Source: an endosymbiont of Escarpia spicata
Lineage (GTDB): Bacteria; Pseudomonadota; Gammaproteobacteria; Chromatiales; Chromatiaceae
Direction of reading: 5' to 3'
DNA: 64,000 bases
NCBI GenBank assembly: GCA_003349915.1
Contig: QFXE01000007.1
Span: 1 to 64,000 of the forward strand
The notes below the pieces were generated by a model. The model searched no databases. It was not told the origin of the DNA and saw only the letters and a list, made by a program, of their open reading frames with translations. The position numbers and the translations under genes were made by a program. Shown piece after piece: positions 25,664 to 33,042 of this stretch (positions are counted from its first letter, which is position 1; the number at the start of each line of letters is the position of its first letter).

Positions 25664-26638
25664 TTATTGCGCTGCAAGCCCCGAGGAGAAGCGGATCTCA
25701 CCCGTTGGGTCCACAAATACCGCCTCAATACCCGGCAGCCGCTCCACCAGCGCCATACCAGCCGGTTCACCCATAACGAATAGCGCCGTGGCCAACGCAT
25801 CCGTAGTCACCGCTTCCGGCCCCACAATCGAGACACTACGCACCCCTTCGGCCGAGCGGCCCGATTTGGGATTCAGAATGTGATGGTGGCGCACACCATC
25901 AAGCATAAAAAAACGCTCATAGTCGCCAGAAGTAGAGAGCGCGGATTCATTCAAAGGCAGCAACGCCTTAATACCCTTCTTGTCATCCGGATCGCGGATA
26001 CCCACCCGCCAGGAACGGCCACGTCGGTCGCCAAGAAAACGGCTATCGCCACCAGCACTCAGAGTAGCGTGTTCGATGCCGTGACGCCGCAGGATCACTA
26101 TGCCCCGGTCAACCGCATAACCTTTGGCTATTCCACCAAGATCGATACGCACCTGCGGTCGAGCAAACCGAACACTGGCCGGGTCAGCCTGGAGCAAAAC
26201 ATGATGATAATCGACGGCGGACAGCAACCCCCCCAGTGTCGCATCACTGGGTTTGATGCCACGACGATAGTCGTAGTGGTCACCGACGCTGGCAAAGGTG
26301 ATGTCGAAGGCCCCCTCTGTCAGTTCCGATATCTGCTGTGACTTCTCCAGCAACCTAAACAACTCGCCGCTGATCGCCACCACTCCCTGACCCGCCTCCC
26401 GGTTGACCCGTGACAATTCACTGTCGGAGCGAAACGGACTCATCGCCCGGTCGATGCGGTGCATCTCCTTCAACACTGCCTCTATGGCAGCCTCACCCTG
26501 TTCTTCAGATTCACACCACAGTTGCAGCGTGATTCGGGTACCCATGATATCGGCGCTTCGCCATAACCACTGCGCCTCGGCACCGAGGCTGGCAAGCCCC
26601 AGCAGCACCACCAGCACCCGAACCATTACACCTCTCAT
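25664..26638 (-). CDS. apbE: FAD:protein FMN transferase (ApbE family)
   Basis: A 324-residue exported enzyme that covalently attaches FMN to Thr/Ser of target proteins such as Rnf/Nqr subunits or periplasmic flavoproteins. A signal peptide is visible (VRVLVVLLGLASLGAEA). Family motifs follow: IMGTRITL, MSPFRSDSELSRVN, VRIDLGGIAKGYAVD, SAGGDSRFLG, TSGDYERFF, HHILNPKSGR, and the metal-binding TTDALATALFVMG. It overlaps the AgmX/TonB-like gene by four bases and ends the 40-to-25-kb minus operon. ApbE is often found with DUF4266-DUF3570 genes, which here lie at the far end of the same locus. Confidence 0.93.
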   Translation of the reverse strand: MRGVMVRVLVVLLGLASLGAEAQWLWRSADIMGTRITLQLWCESEEQGEAAIEAVLKEMHRIDRAMSPFRSDSELSRVNREAGQGVVAISGELFRLLEKSQQISELTEGAFDITFASVGDHYDYRRGIKPSDATLGGLLSAVDYHHVLLQADPASVRFARPQVRIDLGGIAKGYAVDRGIVILRRHGIEHATLSAGGDSRFLGDRRGRSWRVGIRDPDDKKGIKALLPLNESALSTSGDYERFFMLDGVRHHHILNPKSGRSAEGVRSVSIVGPEAVTTDALATALFVMGEPAGMALVERLPGIEAVFVDPTGEIRFSSGLAAQ

Positions 26639-27414
26639 GAGGGGTTCTTTCGCAGGGCCCGGTTGTAGATGGAGTAGAGCGCCCCTTTGTTGCGATCGAA
26701 CACCAGTTGAACCTCCTCCTCAGTACGCTGGGCAGAGTAGTCTTTCGCCACCTTTTTAGCCCGGCTGCCGCCACCTCCGTTGCCCTGCACTGCGGATCGC
26801 ACCTGGGTCGTTTTTCGACCACTCAATCCTTGAGAGCCGGTATCCCGGCTAAGTTTCGCGGTATTGATGCCATCACTGCCACGGGAGGCACCCGCAGTGA
26901 CCAGCGAGCGCTCCACCCGGTTTGCCTTGTTTCCTGCTTTGGAGAGGCTGCGGGATGAGGCCACGCTGCTCACCGCTGGTGCAGAACGCAGGTCCGCCAA
27001 CTCATCGGCGACAGCCAGCAGACCCGATCGGCTGGCCTTGCGTCTTGCTGCAGCCGGATCACTCTTTATTGGTTTCTTCGCCACCTTGGAAGGTTGTCTT
27101 TTCGGCTTTTTTTTCACTACCGGCTTGGGCTTGGGTTTCGGCTTGACAACCGGTTTGGGTTTAACCACGGGTATCTCGACTTCCGGCGGCTTACGCTCTA
27201 CCGGTTTTATCGGACGGCGCTCCAGAATGAGTTTCGCCAGTCGCGGTGGAGTAACGCGTGTAAACCGTTCCTGTTGCGGCAGTTCCACCATAGAGAGCAA
27301 CATCCCAAGCAGCAGCGCTACACCCACCATCACCAGTTGCAACCGGCGGAACTGCCGGTCTTCCCAGTGCGCACTGTTCCAGGGCAGTTCCAGTCGATGT
27401 GTCATCACACTCAT
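26635..27414 (-). CDS. TonB/AgmX-like protein with truncated C-terminal domain
   Basis: A 259-residue inner-membrane protein: a single N-terminal membrane helix (residues about 26-46), a long proline/lysine-rich region (VKPKPVVKPKPKPKPVVKKK), a Ser/Ala/Arg-rich linker, and at the end RTEEEVQLVFDRNKGALYSIYNRALRKNPS. The last part is the opening helix of the AgmX/PglI C-terminal domain, but the protein stops there, about 70 residues short of a complete domain. No continuation exists in the other frames; ApbE begins at once. With ExbB and two ExbD genes directly upstream, it should be the energy-transducing partner. The lost beta-strands normally contact the outer membrane partner. Confidence 0.8.
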   Translation of the reverse strand: MSVMTHRLELPWNSAHWEDRQFRRLQLVMVGVALLLGMLLSMVELPQQERFTRVTPPRLAKLILERRPIKPVERKPPEVEIPVVKPKPVVKPKPKPKPVVKKKPKRQPSKVAKKPIKSDPAAARRKASRSGLLAVADELADLRSAPAVSSVASSRSLSKAGNKANRVERSLVTAGASRGSDGINTAKLSRDTGSQGLSGRKTTQVRSAVQGNGGGGSRAKKVAKDYSAQRTEEEVQLVFDRNKGALYSIYNRALRKNPS

Positions 27415-27932
27415 AGCGCCACCTCTGACTCACCCTCTTCCGGCCGTCTCACTACTGCCAGGGAGATATTGCCGAACTCGCTCTCCGCACAGGTCAGCAT
27501 CACCCGTTTCAGCAGGCTGTAGGGGACCTGCCGGTCCGCCATGATGGTGATCTCACTCGTGCCATCAGCATCCTTCTCCGCAGCCGTAAGCGCCATTTTC
27601 ACTCGTTCATCCAGTGCCTGCCGCAACGGCTCGATCATCTCCGTGGTGGAGTCTTCCAGCCGGTCGAGTTGCACCACGACTTCTCCCTGCAGCCGAATCT
27701 CCTCTGTATTGAGCATCACCACCATGGTCTCTTTTGCACGCTGTTCTGCGCTCGACTCAGGCAACTTGAGGGCCTTGGCGTTGGGCAGAACCTGCACCTC
27801 TGAGGAGTTCACCAACAGGAAAAAGACCAGGATAGTGAATATATCCATCAGCGATACCAGGTTGATGCCGCCGCGTCCCCGATTGCGCTTGTGGTGCCGT
27901 TGCATGCGTTTCGCCCGGCGTGACATCTTCAT
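27411..27932 (-). CDS. ExbD/TolR family protein (second of two)
   Basis: A 173-residue inner-membrane protein. One N-terminal helix carries the proton-path Asp in NLVSLMDIFTILVFFLL, followed by a periplasmic domain ending in the peptidoglycan-binding-type fold (ITIMADRQVPYSLLKRVM). Works with an ExbB-type channel using proton motive force. It overlaps both neighbours by four bases. The two ExbD-like genes beside one ExbB-like gene match the AglR-AglQ-AglS arrangement of myxobacterial gliding motility. Confidence 0.9.
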   Translation of the reverse strand: MKMSRRAKRMQRHHKRNRGRGGINLVSLMDIFTILVFFLLVNSSEVQVLPNAKALKLPESSAEQRAKETMVVMLNTEEIRLQGEVVVQLDRLEDSTTEMIEPLRQALDERVKMALTAAEKDADGTSEITIMADRQVPYSLLKRVMLTCAESEFGNISLAVVRRPEEGESEVAL

Positions 27933-28444
27933 GAGCCTTTACCCCTGGTTGCCGACCCCGGCAGCGCAGGCGCATCGCCCAGGGAGATATCGGGAAACAG
28001 CTCCGCCTGCACCACCGAACCTGCCTGCACCAGATCGGTAATCCGCACCCGATCCATCACCTGCACCAGATCGTCATATGAGACCTCCGGTTCCGACAGG
28101 ATGTATACGTTGCGCTTTTCGGGATAACGCGCCTTGAGCGCCTGCAGCACCTGCGAAAGCTGCTGCAGATGTTGTCCCGACTCCTGCTGTTCGATGCGCT
28201 GAATCAGACCTCCTCGACGGTCAGCAATCTCAATGGCGTCGTGGCGAACAATGACCTCCAACTGGAGTTCTCCCTTGGCAGCACTGCTGCCCTCGCTGGC
28301 CGGCGGCAGGTGGAGATCCAGCACTGCCATGCGTGAGAAGGTGGCGGTGATCAGGAGAAAGGGCACCAGTATCACCATCAGATTCATGAAGGCGGTGATA
28401 TTCAGCTCCGCCTCTTCCGCATACCGACGCGACCGGCGTCTCAT
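27929..28444 (-). CDS. ExbD/TolR family protein (first of two)
   Basis: A 171-residue inner-membrane protein with one N-terminal helix (NITAFMNLMVILVPFLL). The usual Asp of the helix is replaced here by Asn (FMNLM), whereas the second ExbD keeps Asp. The periplasmic part contains VYILSEPEVSYDDLVQVMDRVR. Paired ExbD-like subunits in which one lacks the protonatable residue are seen in some Agl/Tol relatives. Overlaps the ExbB-like and second ExbD-like genes by four bases each. Confidence 0.88.
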   Translation of the reverse strand: MRRRSRRYAEEAELNITAFMNLMVILVPFLLITATFSRMAVLDLHLPPASEGSSAAKGELQLEVIVRHDAIEIADRRGGLIQRIEQQESGQHLQQLSQVLQALKARYPEKRNVYILSEPEVSYDDLVQVMDRVRITDLVQAGSVVQAELFPDISLGDAPALPGSATRGKGS

Positions 28445-29085
28445 TTTGTGCTCCCGGCCCGCTCGGTGACGATATTGAGGAACTTCACAGAAACCATCTC
28501 CAGACTATCGACAACCTGGGTGGTACGACTTTGCAGCAGCGTGTAGACAAGCAGTAGCGGGATCGCCGCCATCAAGCCGAAAGCGGTAGTATTCATCGCC
28601 ACCGAAATACTGGCAGAGAGCAGGTCCGCCTTCTCCGCAGGATCGGCAGCAGCAACCGCGGTGAAGGCGTTGATCAGACCGATAATGGTTCCCAAGAGGC
28701 CAAGAAGCGTTGCGATATTGGCCAGAGTGCTCAGATAGTGAGTGCGTTTCTCAAAACGTGGAATCTCCTCCATCAGCCCCTCTTCCATTGCCATCTCAAT
28801 GTCACCCCGGCGCCGAGCATTGTGGGTGCGGGACAGACCGTAGACCAGGATGCGCCCCAAGGCAGTGCTGGAGTCGCTGGCCGATTGCAGCGCCTGTTTG
28901 AATTCACCTTCATTCAGCTGTGGCAACACTCTCGCCCAGAAACGGCTGTTGCGCAGTTTCGCGCTTGCCAGGTAGACGTAACGCTCTACAGCTATCGCCA
29001 GGCCGAGGGCAAAAATCAGCAGGATCGGGTACATGAATACCCCTCCCTCCTGGAAAAATCGAAAGATAAAAAGATAGTTGTCCAT
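28441..29085 (-). CDS. MotA/TolQ/ExbB proton channel family protein
   Basis: A 214-residue inner-membrane protein with three hydrophobic segments: near the N-terminus (YPILLIFALGLAIAVERYVYL), and two after the cytoplasmic loop (LANIATLLGLLGTIIGLINAF and FGLMAAIPLLLVYTLL). The loop and the TLLGLLGTIIG motif are typical of ExbB/TolQ. It forms the proton-driven motor with the two ExbD proteins that follow. A 230-bp gap filled by an inverted-repeat element separates it from the preceding small gene, so the motor genes may have their own promoter. Confidence 0.92.
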   Translation of the reverse strand: MDNYLFIFRFFQEGGVFMYPILLIFALGLAIAVERYVYLASAKLRNSRFWARVLPQLNEGEFKQALQSASDSSTALGRILVYGLSRTHNARRRGDIEMAMEEGLMEEIPRFEKRTHYLSTLANIATLLGLLGTIIGLINAFTAVAAADPAEKADLLSASISVAMNTTAFGLMAAIPLLLVYTLLQSRTTQVVDSLEMVSVKFLNIVTERAGSTK

Positions 29086-29138
29086 AGTGGTTCCTCTGTA
29101 ACGATTATTCAGATTGATCTATTAACAAACCTTGTTCT

Positions 29139-29292
29139 GTAGGTCGGGTTAGATGCGCATTGCGTCGAGCCCGAGCTTTACCACCTGGCATCGCGCGCAT
29201 CGTAACCCGACAACGATTTGTCGGGTTACGTCACGCACCAGATGTCGTGCCGGCATCAGGCTTCGCGCAGTTGCGCGACTAACCCAACCTAC
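29139..29292. repeat. Compound inverted-repeat element (REP/BIME-like)
   Basis: Outer arms GTAGGTCGGGTTAG (29139-29152) and CTAACCCAACCTAC (29279-29292) enclose a perfect 13-bp hairpin CGTAACCCGACAA / TTGTCGGGTTACG with a 4-base loop (29201-29230). Similar GGGTTA/TAACCC arms recur at 62413-62436. It fills the gap inside the Agl-like operon. Confidence 0.65.
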
Positions 29293-29317
29293 GGTGTATG
29301 GTCGTACGGCGTTTCGT

Positions 29318-29599
29318 TCATGGTTGTTCATTGGAGGCACTAAAATAGTCGAGCTGCCGCCGAAACACCGCCCGCTCCAACGGGACCAGCAGATCGTCTC
29401 CGCTCTCCAGCGGCGGCATGCCTAAAGGGTCACCCGGCCCCGATTTCCGCCAGGGCACCAGATAGAGCACCTGCGGGGACTCCCGACTGCCAACCACCGC
29501 CGTGCCGTCCAGTTCCATCCGCTGCTCTGCCTGGGCCATCCACGGATTCAGCAGCACCGCCAGCAGCGTCCATCGAAATAAACCTCTATTCATACTCAT
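29318..29599 (-). CDS. Small exported protein of the Agl/Glt-like locus
   Basis: A 93-residue protein with a signal peptide (FRWTLLAVLLNPWMAQA) and a mature part of about 70 residues: MELDGTAVVGSRESPQVLYLVPW, then GDPLGMPPLESGDDLLVPLERAVFRRQLDYF. I do not recognise a named family. The start ATG at 29599 overlaps the stop of the TPR lipoprotein gene (ATGA). Small periplasmic proteins with a VxGxRExPxVLYxVPW pattern beside ExbB/ExbD genes suggest a structural partner, but this is inference from position. Confidence 0.65.
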   Translation of the reverse strand: MSMNRGLFRWTLLAVLLNPWMAQAEQRMELDGTAVVGSRESPQVLYLVPWRKSGPGDPLGMPPLESGDDLLVPLERAVFRRQLDYFSASNEQP

Positions 29600-30258
29600 T
29601 TCACCTCTGCCGCCAGTTTTTCCCCGGCGCCAATGCGTCTTTTCAGCTCCGCAATCCACATTTTTGTCTCCTGCTCGCCATCAGCCGAGAGCGCAGCAAA
29701 CTGCTTGTAGTGGGCCAGTGCCTGGCGGGGTTTATCGAGATAGAGGTCATAGAGGATGCCCAGATTACGGTGAGCCAGGGCATGGTCCGGTTTGCCCTCC
29801 AACAGTTTCGTGTAGACCGTCAGGGCCTCCTGGAAACGCCCCTGGCGGCGCAGCAGAATAGCCAGCTGGTGCCGTGCCACCGAATTCTCCGCGTCGATCT
29901 GCAACACCTGGCGCAATGCCGTCTCCGCAGCCTCAGCCTGATTTCCCCTGAGCAGCAGGATGCCCAGGTTGAGCCGCGGCGAGACAAAACCGGGAAATTC
30001 ATCCGCCAGCGCCCTCAGCAGTGGCTCAGCCTCCGCATCCTGGCCATCACGCATCGCAATGAGCGCCTGGCTCAGCTGCAACCGGGCTTGTTCCGGCAAC
30101 TCCGGCGCACTCTCCCGCTCTGTTTTTTCCAACGGCGGCGTCCCTGCTGTCGCAGGTAAAGCCAGATCCCGGCGCGGTACCTGATTAGCGCAGCCCGCCA
30201 GCACCAACAAGAAAAAAAGAAGACCCGCAATCGGTCTAACGCATCTCATTGAACTCAC
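29596..30258 (-). CDS. TPR-repeat lipoprotein (GltE-like)
   Basis: A 220-residue lipoprotein (signal ending VLAGC near residue 23). After a proline-rich linker come about four TPR units (residues about 60-200), for example VSPRLNLGILLLRGNQAEAAETAL and ALAHRNLGILYDLYLDKPRQAL, each split by the usual A/G/Y positions. In the myxobacterial Glt complex an outer-membrane TPR lipoprotein (GltE/AglT) holds this place. Overlaps the preceding and following genes by a few bases. Confidence 0.8.
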   Translation of the reverse strand: MSSMRCVRPIAGLLFFLLVLAGCANQVPRRDLALPATAGTPPLEKTERESAPELPEQARLQLSQALIAMRDGQDAEAEPLLRALADEFPGFVSPRLNLGILLLRGNQAEAAETALRQVLQIDAENSVARHQLAILLRRQGRFQEALTVYTKLLEGKPDHALAHRNLGILYDLYLDKPRQALAHYKQFAALSADGEQETKMWIAELKRRIGAGEKLAAEVK

Positions 30259-32125
30259 GCTCCCCCTGTTCCTGTTTGGCGTAACGCGCCGGATTCAATT
30301 GCGCCAGCTGACTGAAGCTCTGACGAACCCAGTCGTCGTAGACACCCTGCGCCGCCCGGCGGGCGTTCAGCTCATGGGCCTCGATCGCCTTCTCCTCGAA
30401 GGGATATGCTTGCTCCTCCAGTAGCAGCTCATACTGTTCCAACTCCTCCGCCGAAAGCCCGGCGGGACGTTCTGAAGTCATCAGGGACTCTCCAAAGAGC
30501 CGATAGATCTCAGCCAAGCGGAAGGTTGCCAGTGTGGTCACATCAGCCTGGGCAAAACCTGCCGCCAGGTCATAGGCCTTGATGGCGCGCTGCATCTGGC
30601 GCTTTTTACGCTTCAGACTGCGCGCCAGCGGCCGTTTCAGGGGGATTTTCACAAATGCCGTGTATTCCGGTTCGGCCAGCCTCAACGCCGCCTGGGCGGC
30701 GAGATAGCGGCTGCGCTCACTACCGGCGGCACCGGCCTTGCGCTCCACAGCAACAATCTGGCGCAACCAGTAGTCACGCTTGGCGGGTTCCTGCTGCCGT
30801 TGATAGAGCTCCACAAGTTGCTGGCGGGCCTCCATTGCCGGTTCCAGGGGCTGGGGAAAACGTTTTACGTAGCGCTTAAATGCACTTACCGCCCGCTTGT
30901 CACTGCCTGCCTTCTGGTAGAGTTCCGCTGCCTGCCAAGCCGCCTGCTGCTGCACTTCCGTCGCCAGAGGCGCAACGGCAACCCGCTCAAACACCACCGC
31001 CGCCTCCAGCGGCTGCCCATTTTGCAGATAGGCAAGCGCCAGTTTGCGCTCGACATCGATCGTCAGCTCATGCTTGGGATAACGCTGACGAAATCCCTCC
31101 AACACCTCGGCAGCCATCTTCCAACGGCCCGCAGTGATCAGGCTGGCTGCACCATCGTATTCAGCAGTGGTACGAATCGACGCATCGGGCACCACCCGGC
31201 CCACGCGCAGATAGTGTTGGGCTGCTGCCGCTGCCTCGCCCTTTTCACTCAGAATCCGCCCCTGCTGGTAGATAGCAGCCGCGAGCTTTTCCCGGATAGT
31301 CTCCTGCCCCGCCTTGTCCCCCGCCGACAGTTGCAGCAGCTTGTTGTAGCCGGCTTCCGCGTCAGCATAGTCGGCCAGTTCGAACGCGGCGTGGGCGGCC
31401 ACTGCCCAACTCACCCTTTGGCCCTTCTCATCCAGCCCGGTTTTCCCCTCCAGGCTGCGCTGCGCCACTTTTCTGGCCTGGCCATAATCTCCCAGCTGAA
31501 ACAACTGCTGGGCGCTACGACTCAGGACCCCGGCAGTTCGCTTGTCAGCGGGGAAACGGTCAGCAAAACGCAAACCGCTCTCTGCCGCCTGACGCTGCCA
31601 CTCCGGGCGCTGAGTCTCAGGAAGGAGCGACTTCTGTCGATCAAAGGCGAGCAACGCAGCATAACCCGCCTCGGCAGCGTCTTTGTGTGGTGGATAGTCG
31701 TAAGCAGTGCGCTGGTACTCCACTACCGCCTGGCCAAACTCACCCCGCTCAAACTGCAACTCCGCCAGTAGAAAGTTGATCCGCCCGCGTTGTGCCTCGC
31801 CGGGAAAACGGCTCAGGTAGTGGCGATACCAGACTACCGCTTCACTGAACCAGGTATCGCGCTGCCCCTTTTTCACCTTGCCGGGCTGCTGTGCCAGGGC
31901 ATGATAATGGCTCGCCAGATCCCGCAGATACTTTCTCAGATGGGGAGTGAGGGCGATCCGGCTCTCCTGTTCCAATCCCTTCCAGGCCTCACCATCCTGA
32001 CTGTAGCGTTGCGCCAGCTCTCTTTTCTCCGCCAGTGCCTGACCGGGAAAATCGTGGGTCTGGTAACTCTCGATTGCCAGCAGTTGAAGCGACGGCGCCT
32101 GTGGATGGCTGGGACTCCGTCGCAC
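30236..32125 (-). CDS. TPR-rich periplasmic protein, 3' part of a frameshifted gene
   Basis: Encodes about 629 residues of TPR-like helical repeats (for example ELQFERGEFGQAVVEYQRTAYDYP and LAYLQNGQPLEAAVVFERVA in shape). It has no signal peptide and no clear start: the same frame runs on upstream without a stop to the C8 tract at 32256-32263 (G8 on the coding strand), where it joins the lipoprotein reading frame 31936-33042. Reading from that tract gives GGIDRYF, then LGELYLKQERVLDGADAYL, good TPR-like sequence. The intact product would be a lipoprotein of about 935 residues, comparable in type to the large TPR protein GltD. Confidence 0.75.
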   Translation of the reverse strand: MRRSPSHPQAPSLQLLAIESYQTHDFPGQALAEKRELAQRYSQDGEAWKGLEQESRIALTPHLRKYLRDLASHYHALAQQPGKVKKGQRDTWFSEAVVWYRHYLSRFPGEAQRGRINFLLAELQFERGEFGQAVVEYQRTAYDYPPHKDAAEAGYAALLAFDRQKSLLPETQRPEWQRQAAESGLRFADRFPADKRTAGVLSRSAQQLFQLGDYGQARKVAQRSLEGKTGLDEKGQRVSWAVAAHAAFELADYADAEAGYNKLLQLSAGDKAGQETIREKLAAAIYQQGRILSEKGEAAAAAQHYLRVGRVVPDASIRTTAEYDGAASLITAGRWKMAAEVLEGFRQRYPKHELTIDVERKLALAYLQNGQPLEAAVVFERVAVAPLATEVQQQAAWQAAELYQKAGSDKRAVSAFKRYVKRFPQPLEPAMEARQQLVELYQRQQEPAKRDYWLRQIVAVERKAGAAGSERSRYLAAQAALRLAEPEYTAFVKIPLKRPLARSLKRKKRQMQRAIKAYDLAAGFAQADVTTLATFRLAEIYRLFGESLMTSERPAGLSAEELEQYELLLEEQAYPFEEKAIEAHELNARRAAQGVYDDWVRQSFSQLAQLNPARYAKQEQGEREFNEMR

Positions 32126-33042
32126 GAATGAAAGATAGGCATCTGCCCCGTCGAGGACACGCTCCTGCTTGAGATAGAGCTCTCCAAGACTGCGATAGAC
32201 CCGATGCAGCCAGGGACGTTCGCCATTTGACTGAAAATATCGGTCGATCCCTCCGCCCCCCCCTGCTGGGTAAAACAGAGGCTGGTAACCCGCAGGGTAT
32301 CCTGCATCAGCTCCCGGTCACTGGGGGTCAGGGTGTTGCTGTCGAGGCGGCTGAGCGTATCCGCACGCAGATCGAGCAGGGCCACGAAGGCATCCAGAGC
32401 CGCATTGAATTGTTGTTGTTTGAACAGTGCCCAACCGAGCTTGAACAGGGCACGTTGGTGGAACGGCGAATCCCCACCCGCAGCCACGGCGGCGGCATAG
32501 GCTCGCTGGGCTGCGGCATAGTCAGCACGGGTGAACAACCACTCGCCCCGTCGAAACTGAGCCTCCTGAAAATAGAGACTCTCAGGATGTTCCCGCACCA
32601 GACGATCAAGAGTCTGCTGCGATGCCTCCAACCGGCCGACCAGCACCTCGGCCCGGGCCAGCTGATAGTAGAGCCGGTCACGCCCGGTTATGCCGTCATT
32701 CTGCTCCAGTAGTTGCCGATAGAGTTTGATTGCACTGTCGAAGACAGCCTCCGCCGGCAAACCTTGGGCCTCCCCTGCAAGCCGCCGTTCGCCCTGCCCA
32801 AGCTGCAGGTCCGCCAACCGACGGGTCGCTTCATGGGTCAGCTCGGGAGATGCAGACTGCTGCAGCAGTGCCCGGTAGTCATCCATCACCCTCTCCGGCG
32901 TCAATGCCTCGACCGGTACCACTTCCACCTCGCTTTCCCGGCTCGGCAGACTGGCCAGAGTGGGTGGCTCGGGTTGCCGCTGCAACCAGGAGACGCACCC
33001 CTGCAGCAGAGGCAGAAGCAGTATCAGAGTCAGAAACTTCAT
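31936..33042 (-). CDS. TPR-rich lipoprotein, 5' part of a frameshifted gene
   Basis: Starts with a lipoprotein signal (LTLILLLPLLQGC, Cys near residue 16). Good TPR-like sequence follows to about residue 260 (DSAIKLYRQLLEQNDG, LYFQEAQFRRGEWLF, ALFKLGWALFKQQQFNAALDAF). Past the G8 tract (coding strand; 32263-32256) the frame turns into unrelated sequence until 31936, while the proper continuation is in the frame of 30236-32125. Six or nine G residues would keep the two parts in one frame; eight do not. Either a base-call error, a recent mutation or slipped-strand phase variation. Confidence 0.75.
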   Translation of the reverse strand: MKFLTLILLLPLLQGCVSWLQRQPEPPTLASLPSRESEVEVVPVEALTPERVMDDYRALLQQSASPELTHEATRRLADLQLGQGERRLAGEAQGLPAEAVFDSAIKLYRQLLEQNDGITGRDRLYYQLARAEVLVGRLEASQQTLDRLVREHPESLYFQEAQFRRGEWLFTRADYAAAQRAYAAAVAAGGDSPFHQRALFKLGWALFKQQQFNAALDAFVALLDLRADTLSRLDSNTLTPSDRELMQDTLRVTSLCFTQQGGAEGSTDIFSQMANVPGCIGSIAVLESSISSRSVSSTGQMPIFHSCDGVPAIHRRRRFNCWQSRVTRPTIFPVRHWRRKESWRNATVRMVRPGRDWNRRAGSPSLPI

